From: Bacillota bacterium
GTDB lineage: Bacteria > Bacillota > UBA994 > PWPR01
NCBI GenBank assembly: GCA_028280325.1
Contig: JANQLZ010000129.1
Coordinates: 1 to 64,000, forward strand
Direction of reading: 5' to 3'
Length of the DNA stretch: 64,000 nt
A model generated the notes under the pieces. It did not search any database and had not been told where the DNA came from. It saw nothing but the letters and a program-made list of their open reading frames with translations. This document shows, piece by piece, positions 8,146-16,859 of the stretch. Positions within the stretch are counted from its first letter, which is position 1. Every line of letters starts with the position of its first letter. The translations under genes were made by a program, and so were the position numbers.

Positions 8146-10158
8146 GTGTTAACCAAATATGCAGAGCTACTTAAAAAAGAATTCAGCCAGCAACGGGCCT
8201 TTAACCACGTGGTTGAAATCAGCCAGCACCACCGCATTCAATCCAGCCCGGGCCATCGAGCGGCTGCTCAATACTGTGCAGATACCTTGCGTAAAGCTGG
8301 CCTGCAGACCGAAACCTTAAGCTACCGGGGCGACGGCAAGACCCGTTACTGGCAATACCTAATGCCTGAAGAATGGGCAGTCAGTAAAGGAACTCTTGAG
8401 ATTATTGATCCTCTGAATGAGGTCATTGCCGATTTTGAAGACACCCCAATATCCCTGATCCAAAGAAGTATTGCCACCCCGTACGAAGGAGTAGAGGCCG
8501 AGCTAATTATTTTAGATAAAGGCGATTCTGAAGAAAACTACCCAGACCTTGATTTTACCGGCAAGCTGGTTCTGACCTCTGGCAAATACGACCTGGTACA
8601 GGAATGGGCGGTAAAGCGAGGAGCACTGGGAATAATCACTGACCGCATAGTTGAACTGCCTCCGGTACGACATCGCTACGATATGGGAGATGCATTGACG
8701 TACACCTCTTTCTGGTGGTCTGGAGACGAGCCGAGATGTTTTGGATTTGTCCTGTCTCCTAAAACTGGGGACAGACTGCGCCGCTTGGCTGCTAAGGGCC
8801 AAACTATCCGTCTTAAAGCTACTATTGAAGCCAGTTTTTATAGCGGTGAGATTGAGGTTGTCAATGGCTTTATCCCCGGCACAAGTGATCAGGAAGTAGT
8901 TATTGTCGCTCATCTGTGCCATCCCCAGCCTTCTGCTAACGACAATGCATCGGGCTGCGGTGTGGCAATTGAAACTGCCCGTACCTTGCAAAGCCTGATA
9001 AACAAGGGCCTGCTACCTCAACCGACCCGAGGAATTCGATTCTTACTACTACCGGAAATGACCGGAACTTTCGCGTTTCTGGCCAATAATGCTGAATTAA
9101 TACCCAATATGATCGCAGCTCTCAATCTGGATATGGTCGGCCAAAATCAAAGCCTGTGTCAGGGTCCTTTAATTGCCGAACTGCCTCCCCATGCCTGTGG
9201 CCATTTTGCCGGAGACCTAATCGTCGAAGCCTTAAACGCTGTCACTGCAGAGGTTTCCAACCTGGCCGGCACGGCCAGTTATGCTCTTTTTAAGCACACA
9301 GTAGCTCCGTTTTCAGGCGGCAGCGATCACTACATTTTGTCCGACCCCTCAGTGGGGGTAGGATGCCCGATGCTGATCCAATGGCCAGACAAGTTTTACC
9401 ACACCAGTTTGGATACTATCGATAAAGTCGACCCGGAAATGCTCAAAAGAGTAGGTATCATTTCCGGTTTATACGCTTACTTTTGTGCAACTGCAGGAGT
9501 CAACGAAGCCCTCTGGCTGGCAGAAGTGATGGCCTTCAGTTTTAAGGACTGGGTAAACGATTATCTTAAGCAGCAATACGCCCAGGCAATTCTCCAAATA
9601 AAAGACCAAGACTATCAAAAGCTGGCGGTTCAAAAATATAATATCACCAAACACCTGAATTATTTATTGAACATTAAAAAAACTCAATTCGGATCCCTGA
9701 TTAAGCTAAGTCCTGATATTGCCAAAAAAATTGCTGACTGTAATCAGGAAATCAGTAACTATGTTCGAGAGCAGTTAGATCAGGCCGATACCATGTTTGA
9801 AGATTTATGCGAGATTAATGGCTGCCAGAAAGATATCTTGACCATGCAGCCGACAGAGCCTGATCAGTGGCTGATTAAGGCCAAAAACATATTACCAAGG
9901 AGACTGAGCCGGGGTCCTTTAAGTTTAAGAGGCCGAATCAACCAGCTGTCACCTGAAACCAGGGCTGAATATAAGCGCTTAACTAAACTACATAGCTCTG
10001 ATTTTGGGAAAATGACCTATCTGCTGTATTGGATGGACGGCAAACGCAATCTGGCAGAAATTATCGAATTGATTGAGCATGAAATCGGTAATATAAATTA
10101 CGAAATAGCTGTTTTCATCGTTAATATATTGAAAGAGTTGCAGCTTATTGCGTTGTAG
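8146..10158 (+). CDS. M28-like aminopeptidase with DUF4910-type architecture
   Basis: This 670-aa cytoplasmic metallopeptidase has an M28-type zinc core, probably with an inserted PA-like domain (about 130-240), and a C-terminal winged-helix-like tail. Metal-site motifs are VAHLCHPQPSANDNASGCG (about 258-276), EMTGTF, LDMVGQ and SGGSDHYILSD, with a final His in FYHTS. Because no signal peptide is present, it likely trims peptides inside the cell. The start is GTG at 8146 with AGGGGGAG about 8 nt upstream. It is monocistronic, with a strong terminator 9 nt past the stop. The last 90 residues (LLYWMDGKRNLAEIIELIEHEIG) resemble a DNA-binding-like helical module of unknown role. Confidence 0.8.
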   Translation: MLTKYAELLKKEFSQQRAFNHVVEISQHHRIQSSPGHRAAAQYCADTLRKAGLQTETLSYRGDGKTRYWQYLMPEEWAVSKGTLEIIDPLNEVIADFEDTPISLIQRSIATPYEGVEAELIILDKGDSEENYPDLDFTGKLVLTSGKYDLVQEWAVKRGALGIITDRIVELPPVRHRYDMGDALTYTSFWWSGDEPRCFGFVLSPKTGDRLRRLAAKGQTIRLKATIEASFYSGEIEVVNGFIPGTSDQEVVIVAHLCHPQPSANDNASGCGVAIETARTLQSLINKGLLPQPTRGIRFLLLPEMTGTFAFLANNAELIPNMIAALNLDMVGQNQSLCQGPLIAELPPHACGHFAGDLIVEALNAVTAEVSNLAGTASYALFKHTVAPFSGGSDHYILSDPSVGVGCPMLIQWPDKFYHTSLDTIDKVDPEMLKRVGIISGLYAYFCATAGVNEALWLAEVMAFSFKDWVNDYLKQQYAQAILQIKDQDYQKLAVQKYNITKHLNYLLNIKKTQFGSLIKLSPDIAKKIADCNQEISNYVREQLDQADTMFEDLCEINGCQKDILTMQPTEPDQWLIKAKNILPRRLSRGPLSLRGRINQLSPETRAEYKRLTKLHSSDFGKMTYLLYWMDGKRNLAEIIELIEHEIGNINYEIAVFIVNILKELQLIAL

Positions 10159-10166
10159 TTTATGGA

Positions 10167-10212
10167 GGGGCTGATGCATTAGCAAAGACATGCTAGTGCC
10201 AGCCCTTTTTTT
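10167..10212 (+). terminator. Intrinsic terminator of the M28-like gene
   Basis: GGGCTG pairs with CAGCCC (ending 10205), with an inner GCATTAGCA/TGCTAGTGC stem and T7 at 10206-10212. It lies in a 70-bp convergent gap. Confidence 0.85.
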
Positions 10213-10228
10213 ATTTCTCCCTAAGTTA

Positions 10229-11722
10229 TCATTCTTCTACAGCCTCATCTTCAACTGGCACCTGATAGTTGCCAACCTCTTGCAGATACTTCTGCCAAGC
10301 CAAATTTCGCCCAAATTCAGCAACTGCTAAAGCCTGTTCCAGGGTTGCTACCTGCTCCTGAGCCTTTAATAACCCGACCAGGGGACTCTCTCCACCACCG
10401 CTGTAGCCGATATCAAAGCTTATTTTAGCAATATTCATCTGGTTTTCTACCAGGGTTAAATTAGCAGCTGTCTGCTCGAGGGCATACTCGGCATTTTGCC
10501 AGTCGTAATAAGATTTCCTGATGTCGGTTTCAGCTGCCAGCCAGGCCTGTTCGTATTCCAATTGTTTTTTCTGAGAATACAGTAGAGACTCTTGATATTC
10601 GTCGGTATTCTCACGATATTCTTCAGCTACATATTCGAGATTTAATTCGGCCATTTCCAGGGCTAAAGCGGCGGTGACCAGATCAGTGCGGTTGGTTTTA
10701 GCGTATTCCAGCCCCTGCTGTAGATTTAAATCTACCAGATTCCAGTCAGGTTCAACCAAGGTAAAGCGTTGATCCAATGGCAAGCCAAGAGCTACACAGA
10801 AATCCAGATTGACCTTGTTTAATTCAATCTCGGCATTATGTAAATTTATCTGCATATTATTTAATTGCAACAAGGCCATTTCCAGTTCTCCATTAGACAG
10901 CAGCCCCTGTTCAAATGATTTTAAGGCAGTATCATACTGTTCCTGGGCCCTGTTGACGGCCTTGGTTTGAAGATTTACCAGCTTTTGAGCTTTTAATACT
11001 TCATAAAAGGCATTCTCGGCCATCAATTCTATTCCGCTGCTGGCATCCTGATCTGCTTTTGCAATTAAAGCAGCTCCATGGTCTACTGCGGTATTAATTA
11101 AATCTAAGGCCTGTTTCATTGTTAAGGTGCGAACAGACTGCAAACCCATCAGCGCAGCAGCAGTGGCATTTGCTTCTTTAATAGTTTGTTTTTTGCCGGT
11201 TCTTATTTCAAAATAGGCCTCCGAAGTCTCTGAACTGGCTGTTTGCAAGACACCGCTGAAATCACTTGTACTCATGGCTTTAACATAATCTACACTGCCC
11301 AATTGACCGGTAAGCCTGCTGATGTAGGTACTGCTGATCGGTCGCAAGGTTAAATCTGCCCAGTTGTCGCCAAGCGTACCTGACAGGCCATTGACATAAG
11401 CTATCTCGCTCTGCATAGCTAAAATGCTTTCACCGAGCATCTCCTCGGACTGCCGGAGGTTTCTTTCTGCGCTTCGCAGATCATTATTTAAGTCATCTGC
11501 TATTTCATTTTGCAGGTCCTGCAGCTCAAGCTCTTTATTGGTAAGTTTCCACTGCAGGTTTTCAGCCAAAGCAGTTGTAATGGCCTGCTCTAAAGTAAAC
11601 TCCATCTCAACCTCAATTGTGAACTCCTCTGTTGACTCCTCTGTTTCCTCGGCGTATCCATTGGCGTTAAAACTAAGCACCAAAGCTATTAATAATATGA
11701 CCGCAGCAATTTTTCTGATCAT
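10229..11722 (-). CDS. TolC/OEP-like exported coiled-coil protein
   Basis: This 497-aa protein has a signal peptide (MIRKIAAVILLIALVLSFNANGYA) and a duplicated long-helix architecture typical of the TolC outer-membrane efflux family. Repeated heptad segments include FTLEQAITTALAENLQWKL in the first half and LQQGLEYAKTNRTDLVTAALALEMAELNLE in the second. The start was moved to ATG 11722, which has AAGGGG upstream; the longer frame adds 19 non-signal residues. No transporter or membrane-fusion gene is adjacent. A TolC-like protein suggests either a diderm envelope or one of the wall-associated TolC-like proteins of monoderm Clostridia. The sequence here does not decide between them. Confidence 0.75.
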   Translation of the reverse strand: MIRKIAAVILLIALVLSFNANGYAEETEESTEEFTIEVEMEFTLEQAITTALAENLQWKLTNKELELQDLQNEIADDLNNDLRSAERNLRQSEEMLGESILAMQSEIAYVNGLSGTLGDNWADLTLRPISSTYISRLTGQLGSVDYVKAMSTSDFSGVLQTASSETSEAYFEIRTGKKQTIKEANATAAALMGLQSVRTLTMKQALDLINTAVDHGAALIAKADQDASSGIELMAENAFYEVLKAQKLVNLQTKAVNRAQEQYDTALKSFEQGLLSNGELEMALLQLNNMQINLHNAEIELNKVNLDFCVALGLPLDQRFTLVEPDWNLVDLNLQQGLEYAKTNRTDLVTAALALEMAELNLEYVAEEYRENTDEYQESLLYSQKKQLEYEQAWLAAETDIRKSYYDWQNAEYALEQTAANLTLVENQMNIAKISFDIGYSGGGESPLVGLLKAQEQVATLEQALAVAEFGRNLAWQKYLQEVGNYQVPVEDEAVEE

Positions 11723-11852
11723 TGATCTACCCCTTCTTATTAAACTGGATTCTTCTGACAAGCTAGTTGCGCCAGTCACAGGTATTGAATTTGCTGTTAG
11801 TGTAACACAACCCTAACTGATACAAAATACTTTTACACCAAAACAAACAGAG

Positions 11853-11907
11853 CAATTGTCAAACTATTGCTGAATAACTGCAGCGATTGCCAGACCATTA
11901 CTTCTAA
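11853..11907. repeat. Phased 11-14-nt degenerate repeat array (copy C)
   Basis: CAATTGTCAAA, CTATTGCTGAATAA, then CGATTGCCAGAC and CATTACTTC follow each other in the gap upstream of the TolC-like gene. Less regular than copies A, B, F and G. Confidence 0.35.
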
Positions 11908-11935
11908 AATAACATTGTTCTCAGGTAATCAAGAT

Positions 11936-11969
11936 ATAAAAAAACCTGTCCATAACATACTGACAGGTT
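11936..11969 (-). terminator. Intrinsic terminator after the dockerin protein gene
   Basis: Arms 11943-11950 (AACCTGTC) and 11962-11969 (GACAGGTT) form an 8-bp stem. On the minus strand it is followed by TTTTTTT. Confidence 0.85.
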
Positions 11970-11991
11970 ATATTAAACTATAAAGCTATGC

Positions 11992-13002
11992 TTACCTTCC
12001 GCTGCCAGTTACTCTCCTCAAAAGCATTACCGCATCGTTTAAGTCTACAATACCGTTCCCAGTCACATCAGCAAGTTGGAACTGCTGCTGGCTAAACTGG
12101 CTGAGAGCATTGGCATCCAGTAAGGTTGCCACATCGATCAGGTCCACCTGATTATCAAGGTTGCAGTCTCCCATACGAAACTGTTTGGTTGGACGAGGGT
12201 AATTGGGATTCGGATCAGGGCTAACTGGCTCAGGCTGATGGGGTTCAATAATATCAGGGGGATCAACTATGATAATAGCTGGTTCTTCTTGTTTCTCTTG
12301 ATATTCCGCTCTGACAGTAATTTTAGTAGAAATATCAGGTCCCAGATTGACCGTTAAAACGGAATCTGTCTCCCCGTAAATATCTAACTCCAGTTCTAAA
12401 GATTCTGTATTAAAAACAGCCTGGCCTCGGATCAGACCCTGGGCACTGATATTCATCAAATAGACATAGGCTTTAGAAATATAGGACAAGCGTCTGCCAT
12501 TACTGTAAAATCTGATCGGTATTTTAACAGTTTTAAGTTCGCCATCATAGACATAAGTGAATACGGAACTCATACTTGGAATAATTCTATCAAAGGGGAG
12601 TACCTCGCTTACAGCACTGATTTGATAACTTTGGGGCATCCTGACTGTGCTATCAACTTTCAAGTAAACCTTTTCATCCTTCTGCAGATAAGCAACTATA
12701 AAAAAATCTTGCTTGTCTCTAAAGGTATCCCCTGAATACATATATTGATAACTGCTGTTATATAAATGTCCTCTCAGTTCGGCACCACCGGAGCCAAAAA
12801 ATGAGTAGTAGCCAGACTCAGGGGCAATAAATGAAAAACTGTCCACATCATAATCTGTGCTAAACTGCCCCTCCAGAGTGGAGTTAAGAGCTATTTCAGT
12901 GGCGCCTGCAAATAAATTGCTGTGATCATCGTCGGCAGCACAAACATTTCTGGTTGATACGATCAGTATAACTAATATTAAAAGTACGCTTATCCGTTTC
13001 AC
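11992..13002 (-). CDS. Secreted protein with PPC-like domain and type I dockerin
   Basis: This 336-aa protein starts with a signal peptide (MKRISVLLILVILIVSTRNVCAA). About residues 25-130 form a beta-rich domain like bacterial pre-peptidase C-terminal domains. A central domain of unknown type and a Pro-rich linker (about 240-275, many PDP and PEP steps) follow. The C-terminus is a dockerin with two calcium loops (DCNLDNQVDLID and DVTGNGIVDLND). Dockerins bind cohesins, so the protein may attach to a scaffold or a surface cohesin. No cohesin gene is in the window and no catalytic domain is recognisable, so it may be a structural or adhesive component. It is the second gene after the response regulator (24-bp gap). 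Confidence 0.8.
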   Translation of the reverse strand: MKRISVLLILVILIVSTRNVCAADDDHSNLFAGATEIALNSTLEGQFSTDYDVDSFSFIAPESGYYSFFGSGGAELRGHLYNSSYQYMYSGDTFRDKQDFFIVAYLQKDEKVYLKVDSTVRMPQSYQISAVSEVLPFDRIIPSMSSVFTYVYDGELKTVKIPIRFYSNGRRLSYISKAYVYLMNISAQGLIRGQAVFNTESLELELDIYGETDSVLTVNLGPDISTKITVRAEYQEKQEEPAIIIVDPPDIIEPHQPEPVSPDPNPNYPRPTKQFRMGDCNLDNQVDLIDVATLLDANALSQFSQQQFQLADVTGNGIVDLNDAVMLLRRVTGSGR

Positions 13003-13026
13003 AATGACAGCCTCCTGATCAAACTA

Positions 13027-13728
13027 TTAGCTTTTTGTGCATTTAAACATATAGCCTACGCCGCGCTTAGTGTGAATATACTGGGGATTTGACACATCAT
13101 TATCGCCCAGTTCTCGCCTTAGATTACGGATGTGGGCCATAACAGTACTGTCATTTTGCGAAACCGGGTTTTTCCACACCTGTTGATAAAGCTCTCTTTT
13201 GCTAATATAATTATCCTCGTTCAGAACCATAAAAATCAAGAGCTTCATGGTCATATCACTTAAATGAAGTTTTTTATCATTTAACCAGGCCTTTTTTTCT
13301 TTTATATTAATGACCAGGGGACCGCATTGATATCTGCCTTTTTCCTGCTTCTCAATTACCCGGCGCTTATGCAGGCTAAACTGCTCTGCTACCATGTACA
13401 TTAGCTCATCGATGTTTTTGATGTCAATACTATTGGATTTACTTTTAACAATATCCAGTGAAATACCATGCTGCTTGTCTTCTTCTGTCAAGAAGACAAC
13501 TGAGGTATCCTGAATCTCTCTTATCCGGCAGGCCAGTTCAATACAATCACCATCAACTGTTGCCATGTCAATAACAATCAAGTCATGTAATTTTTCCTTA
13601 AATTTTGAAACTCCATCATCGCTTTGAGCTGTGGCATTTACTTTACAGCCTTCAGCTTCTAAATGCATAGTTAGCATATCGGTTATTGTTTTATCTTTGC
13701 TGATAATTAAAATGCTTTTTTGCTTCAC
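13027..13728 (-). CDS. OmpR/PhoB-type response regulator, orphan and partly degenerate receiver
   Basis: This 233-aa protein has an N-terminal receiver-like domain (1-115) and a C-terminal winged helix (about 130-230; YISKRELYQQVWKN, STVMAHIRNLRRELGD and the wing RGVGYMF). The likely phospho-acceptor is Asp in LIVIDMA. The usual acidic pair is reduced to SKDK, so phosphorylation may be altered or absent. No histidine kinase is adjacent. Its only close co-directional partner is the dockerin protein 24 bp downstream, which suggests it controls surface functions (inference). A 126-bp inverted-repeat element lies just upstream of its start. Confidence 0.85.
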   Translation of the reverse strand: MKQKSILIISKDKTITDMLTMHLEAEGCKVNATAQSDDGVSKFKEKLHDLIVIDMATVDGDCIELACRIREIQDTSVVFLTEEDKQHGISLDIVKSKSNSIDIKNIDELMYMVAEQFSLHKRRVIEKQEKGRYQCGPLVINIKEKKAWLNDKKLHLSDMTMKLLIFMVLNEDNYISKRELYQQVWKNPVSQNDSTVMAHIRNLRRELGDNDVSNPQYIHTKRGVGYMFKCTKS

Positions 13729-13746
13729 TTGCTACCCTCCTTTATG

Positions 13747-13889
13747 CTATTTAGAGCTTACTGAAACAATTAGCAAACGCCACTGTTCAGACGCCGATAA
13801 TTACGGCTAAAATGGCTTGGTTAAGAATTTTACGAGCTCTGCTCGTTTCTGATTGAATTCTTAGCGATTCATTCAGTAAGCACTATTTA
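13747..13889. mobile_element. MITE-like element with 10-bp terminal inverted repeats and 7-bp flanking direct repeats
   Basis: GCTTACTGAA (13756-13765) and TTCAGTAAGC (13872-13881) are perfect inverted repeats. Inside are nested pairs: GCCG/CGGC, AAGAATT/AATTCTT and ACGAG/CTCGT. CTATTTA occurs directly outside both ends (13747-13753 and 13883-13889), as expected for a target-site duplication. There is no coding capacity. It lies 19 bp upstream of the response regulator start and could contribute a leader RNA. Confidence 0.55.
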
Positions 13890-14127
13890 TAATGTTTTAC
13901 GTTCTTATTATCGGATATTTGTTATAAAGTTTAACTATAAATAATTTAAAAAGCAAGTTTATGTTATTTTTAATTTCTTCGACTGGTTTAATCAGGGCAT
14001 TGTTCCACCAATTTATATCTATTTGGAATGAATATGTTATTTACAGACCTAATTTTTTTATGTTCGCCTTTTTTCTTACTGAAGGAGCTTAACTGCCCCA
14101 CTTTTTAATTTTTCTGCTCAATCCGAC

Positions 14128-14340
14128 TTATACACATTATCCACAGAGTGATGTGGATAACTTTTCAATTGTTTTTACATTTTTGTCATAGTTTCCTAAC
14201 TTAAAAGTATTGTATTCTTAGGAATTTTTAATTTTCGATTAAGGAATTGTGTATTTTGTGTAAAGTGCTTAATATTACAGGAGCTTTCTATCCACATTGA
14301 TTATTGGACAAATCAAAAGTTATCCACAAAATGTGCATAA
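14128..14340. promoter_or_regulatory. Cluster of six DnaA boxes
   Basis: Five exact TTATNCACA matches and one single-mismatch box occur in 213 bp: TTATACACA 14128-14136, TTATCCACA 14137-14145, TGTGGATAA 14152-14160 (reverse), CTATCCACA 14288-14296 (mismatch), TTATCCACA 14320-14328 and TGTGCATAA 14332-14340 (reverse). Three lie within 33 bp. There is no dnaA/dnaN nearby and genes run minus on both sides. A titration or regulatory cluster (like the Bacillus DnaA-box clusters or E. coli datA) fits better than oriC. Confidence 0.75.
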
Positions 14341-14479
14341 CTTGTGAACAAAACAACCGTACGCACTGACTGACAGTATCTTTTTTATTATATTATGTAA
14401 CTAATTGTCGATAAATATCGATAATAACATTTTCATAAATTTCTTGCCTGGTAAAAGCAGTTTTATCAGCTATAATTTT

Positions 14480-14506
14480 GTATACTAATTAAATTAATTA
14501 GTGTAC
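14480..14506. promoter_or_regulatory. 27-bp near-perfect palindrome
   Basis: ACTAATTAA-A-TTAATTAGT (14484-14502) is perfect and extends to GTA/TAC on the outside. It lies in the AT-rich tract beside the DnaA boxes. A protein-binding site is possible. No bound factor can be named. Confidence 0.4.
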
Positions 14507-14903
14507 ATTTATTATTTAATATTTTGGTTTTTAGCTTATTTTAAACTTGCCCCTGCCCCAAAATATGCGACAAATGAGCTCAGTTTATAGAATGAAAATA
14601 GGCTATTAATGTCATACAAACATATTTAAAACCTATTTTTTTAACCTGTATTGATTTGTAGTAAGGCACTCCTGTCGTTTGCAAAATAATAATCACATTT
14701 ACAGCAACATGACCTTACTGGCTTATCTCAAAATGGGTTATTGCCACAGCGGCTCAAAAACTAAAATTAAGCCACTTTTCTGCCTAAATATGTATTTATA
14801 AAGAAGCTTTATTTTGCAAATGGCTCAGTTATCAGTATAGCAATAATAAAACCTGTTGTCATACTTAAACTGATGGCAATTTTTTAAAACAAATGCTTTA
14901 AAA

Positions 14904-15677
14904 CTAGCCTAGCATCCAGTGTCCACCGTCTACACTTATCGTCTGCCCGGTAATCCAACTGGCAGCATCTGAGACGAAGAAAGATACTGCCTTGGCAATA
15001 TCACTGGGCTGGCCCAGACGTCGCAGTGCAATACCCTCCAAAACCTTTTTTTGACCGTCAATCCCCATGGACAACCATTGCTTTTCAGTTGATGGATTAG
15101 ACCTGATAAAACCTGGAGCAATACAATTTACCCGAATGCCATAAACCCCGAGCTCACGCGCCGTTTGTCTGGTTAAGCCAATTAGTCCGGCCTTGGAGCT
15201 GGCATAGGCCTGAATACCGGTTAAGCTGTAGGAGCGCCCTGCACCAGATGATATATTGACAATTGCCCCGTTCTGTTTTGTTTTCATGGTAGCAGCTACG
15301 GCCCGAGTAAATTTAAAAGCTCCATCCAAATTTACAGCAAAGATTCGATGCCAATCCTCGTCACTTACTGCTTCTATCGGCTGACTCTGTTGACCACAAA
15401 CCCCACCTGCATTGTTGACTAGGATATCTATCTTGTTATTGTTCAATAATATCTTGCCAACAAAATCATTTACCTGGTCAGAGCTGCTGACATCAACAAC
15501 CTGAGCAAAGCATTTTCCCGCCGCTGCAATAACTTCCTCTCGGCTTCTCTCTAATTCTTGATCCAGAATATCACAGATATAGACTGTGGCACCCTGAGCC
15601 GCCAGTTCCAACGCAATTGCTCGCCCAATACCATGAGCCGCTCCGGTGACAACAGCTGTTTTATTTTCCAATAGCAC
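14904..15677 (-). CDS. SDR family oxidoreductase (FabG-like)
   Basis: This 257-aa classical short-chain dehydrogenase has the Rossmann motif TGAAHGIGR (about 12-20), an Asp (YICDI) typical of NAD(H) preference, NNAGG, the catalytic Ser in VNISSGAG, YASSKAG (Tyr and Lys) and the C-terminal TGQTISVDGGHWM. The start is GTG at 15677 with GAGGAG upstream. It stands alone, with no fatty acid or sugar genes adjacent, so the substrate cannot be assigned. 3-oxoacyl-ACP, a sugar or a small ketone are all possible. Confidence 0.85.
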   Translation of the reverse strand: MLLENKTAVVTGAAHGIGRAIALELAAQGATVYICDILDQELERSREEVIAAAGKCFAQVVDVSSSDQVNDFVGKILLNNNKIDILVNNAGGVCGQQSQPIEAVSDEDWHRIFAVNLDGAFKFTRAVAATMKTKQNGAIVNISSGAGRSYSLTGIQAYASSKAGLIGLTRQTARELGVYGIRVNCIAPGFIRSNPSTEKQWLSMGIDGQKKVLEGIALRRLGQPSDIAKAVSFFVSDAASWITGQTISVDGGHWMLG

Positions 15678-15761
15678 TTGCCTCAGCTCCTCAAACTATT
15701 TATTAACGCTATTATAATATACATACCGGTTTGATAATAGCAGTCGCCATAGTTTGCCAGG

Positions 15762-15784
15762 CAATAATGCAGCTATTGCTTAAA
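15762..15784. repeat. Possible short phased repeat (copy D)
   Basis: CAATAATGCAG and CTATTGCTTAAA are two adjacent units of the 11-12-nt type. Too short to be sure. Confidence 0.25.
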
Positions 15785-15846
15785 CACCGGCAATGATCTA
15801 ATTGTCAGGATTGCCGAGTAAAGGTTGATATAATATGTTTATCTAC

Positions 15847-16254
15847 TCAGGGCTGAGGAATAACCTCAACTTTAAATTTGCCATCACCCTGATATATTAC
15901 AGTAAAGTATTTACGCAGGTATTCGGCATTAAAGGATTTTAGACCAGAATAGGTTTCCGGCGGCTGGTAATCGAGAAAGCGGTATATTTTTTGAGCTGAT
16001 TCTGTCTCACCCCACGGCTCCAGAGCCAGAAACTTACTGTTGATAAACAGCCAGTTGTCTAATCCAGTCAGCTGTTTGTTTTGCTCTGATAAGGCCTGCT
16101 CAAGCTCCACCTCCAAACTTGCGGCCACAGTTTCTAAGGCCGCCAGCCGAGACTTGCTTATTCTTTGCCAATAAACAGGTATAGTTAAACCGACAATTGC
16201 CCCGACCAGTATGATTATAAAAATTATCTGATAATATGGCTTCAGCTTTTCCAT
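15847..16254 (-). CDS. Membrane-anchored pilin-like protein without a class III leader
   Basis: This 135-aa protein has a short basic N-terminus, a single hydrophobic helix (IIFIIILVGAIVGLTIPVYW, about 10-29) and an amphipathic helix continuing with SKSRLAALETVAASLEVELEQ, much as in a type IV pilin alpha-1 helix. A C-terminal domain of about 80 residues follows. The usual G|FTLIE cleavage motif is missing, so it is not an ordinary prepilin. It could be a membrane-tethered minor-pilin relative. Start ATG at 16254, with AAGGAGGGTC upstream. The 15-bp terminator hairpin at 16303 separates it from YmaF. Confidence 0.55.
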   Translation of the reverse strand: MEKLKPYYQIIFIIILVGAIVGLTIPVYWQRISKSRLAALETVAASLEVELEQALSEQNKQLTGLDNWLFINSKFLALEPWGETESAQKIYRFLDYQPPETYSGLKSFNAEYLRKYFTVIYQGDGKFKVEVIPQP

Positions 16255-16302
16255 TGATGACCCTCCTTAACTGAATCATAACCACAATACCCGTATGCTA
16301 TA

Positions 16303-16338
16303 CAAAAAATAAACACCCTGTAAGGTGTTTATTTTTTG
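16303..16338 (-). terminator. Bidirectional-type terminator hairpin after ymaF
   Basis: A perfect 15-bp stem (16303-16317 with 16324-16338) has a 6-nt loop and ends in T6 on both strands. Confidence 0.85.
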
Positions 16339-16377
16339 CATATGTTGCAAAAAGCCATTTTTTAAGCGCAGCACTGC

Positions 16378-16686
16378 TTAATAACAGTACGGTCGATTAG
16401 GCGCAAGCGTAGTGAAGGTTCTTACTACGTGACAATGTCCATCTTTAAAAGAGGTAACCAGACGCACCTCATGTAAATGTTTACCTTTCTTTTTTATCTC
16501 TCTGCAGGTACATCCACAAACAGCATGAACATGTCCGTCTACATATGATGTGCCGGTTTTAACTGGATGTTCGTGCCCGCAACATGTCGGTATCACTGTT
16601 CCTGTTGTATTGGAAACAGCATGGCGATGGCCGCAGTTGAAACTAGTTACAGTATTAAATCTATGAGTATGACAACACCAACTCAT
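16378..16686 (-). CDS. YmaF family Cys/His-rich repeat protein
   Basis: This 102-aa protein consists of repeated GHxHxV-type units (FNCGHRHAVSN, CCGHEHPVKTG, VDGHVHAVCG, KDGHCHVVRT) alternating with TSF/TSY turns, as in YmaF. Paired His and Cys residues suggest metal binding, but no function is established for the family. The start is ATG at 16686 with GAGGAGGGCG upstream. An 18-bp inverted repeat (16699-16716) overlaps the leader. It is divergent from the PLP-enzyme gene. Confidence 0.75.
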   Translation of the reverse strand: MSWCCHTHRFNTVTSFNCGHRHAVSNTTGTVIPTCCGHEHPVKTGTSYVDGHVHAVCGCTCREIKKKGKHLHEVRLVTSFKDGHCHVVRTFTTLAPNRPYCY

Positions 16687-16698
16687 ATTATCGCCCTC

Positions 16699-16716
16699 CT
16701 CATATCATAATATGAG
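16699..16716. promoter_or_regulatory. Inverted repeat in the ymaF leader
   Basis: CTCATAT-cata-ATATGAG lies 13 nt upstream of the ymaF start. It could be an operator or a hairpin near the ribosome-binding site. Confidence 0.3.
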
Positions 16717-16859
16717 AGTTTAGGACAGGCGCTACTTTTTTTATAAATGATTTTTTTATTAATACGTTGCCAGCACATTTTTTAACTACAATTAGGCCTT
16801 GATGAGGCAGGTTTTTTATTTTTAATAGAGAATGGTACAAAAAAACAGGAGTTTTTGCA

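Larger units (their letters stand above)
13890..14903. other. AT-rich 1-kb non-coding region
   Basis: No credible gene is present. It contains the DnaA-box cluster (14128-14340), a very AT-rich stretch (about 14380-14530) and a 27-bp palindrome (14480-14506). No strong terminator for the SDR gene was recognised at 14830-14900. Confidence 0.6.

Noticed and set aside
14128-14560. Chromosomal origin (oriC)
   Set aside because: DnaA boxes and an AT-rich tract are present, but there is no dnaA/dnaN and genes on both sides run on the minus strand for tens of kilobases.
14709-14801. 30-codon plus-strand frame in the AT-rich region
   Set aside because: No ribosome-binding site or promoter and no sensible composition.
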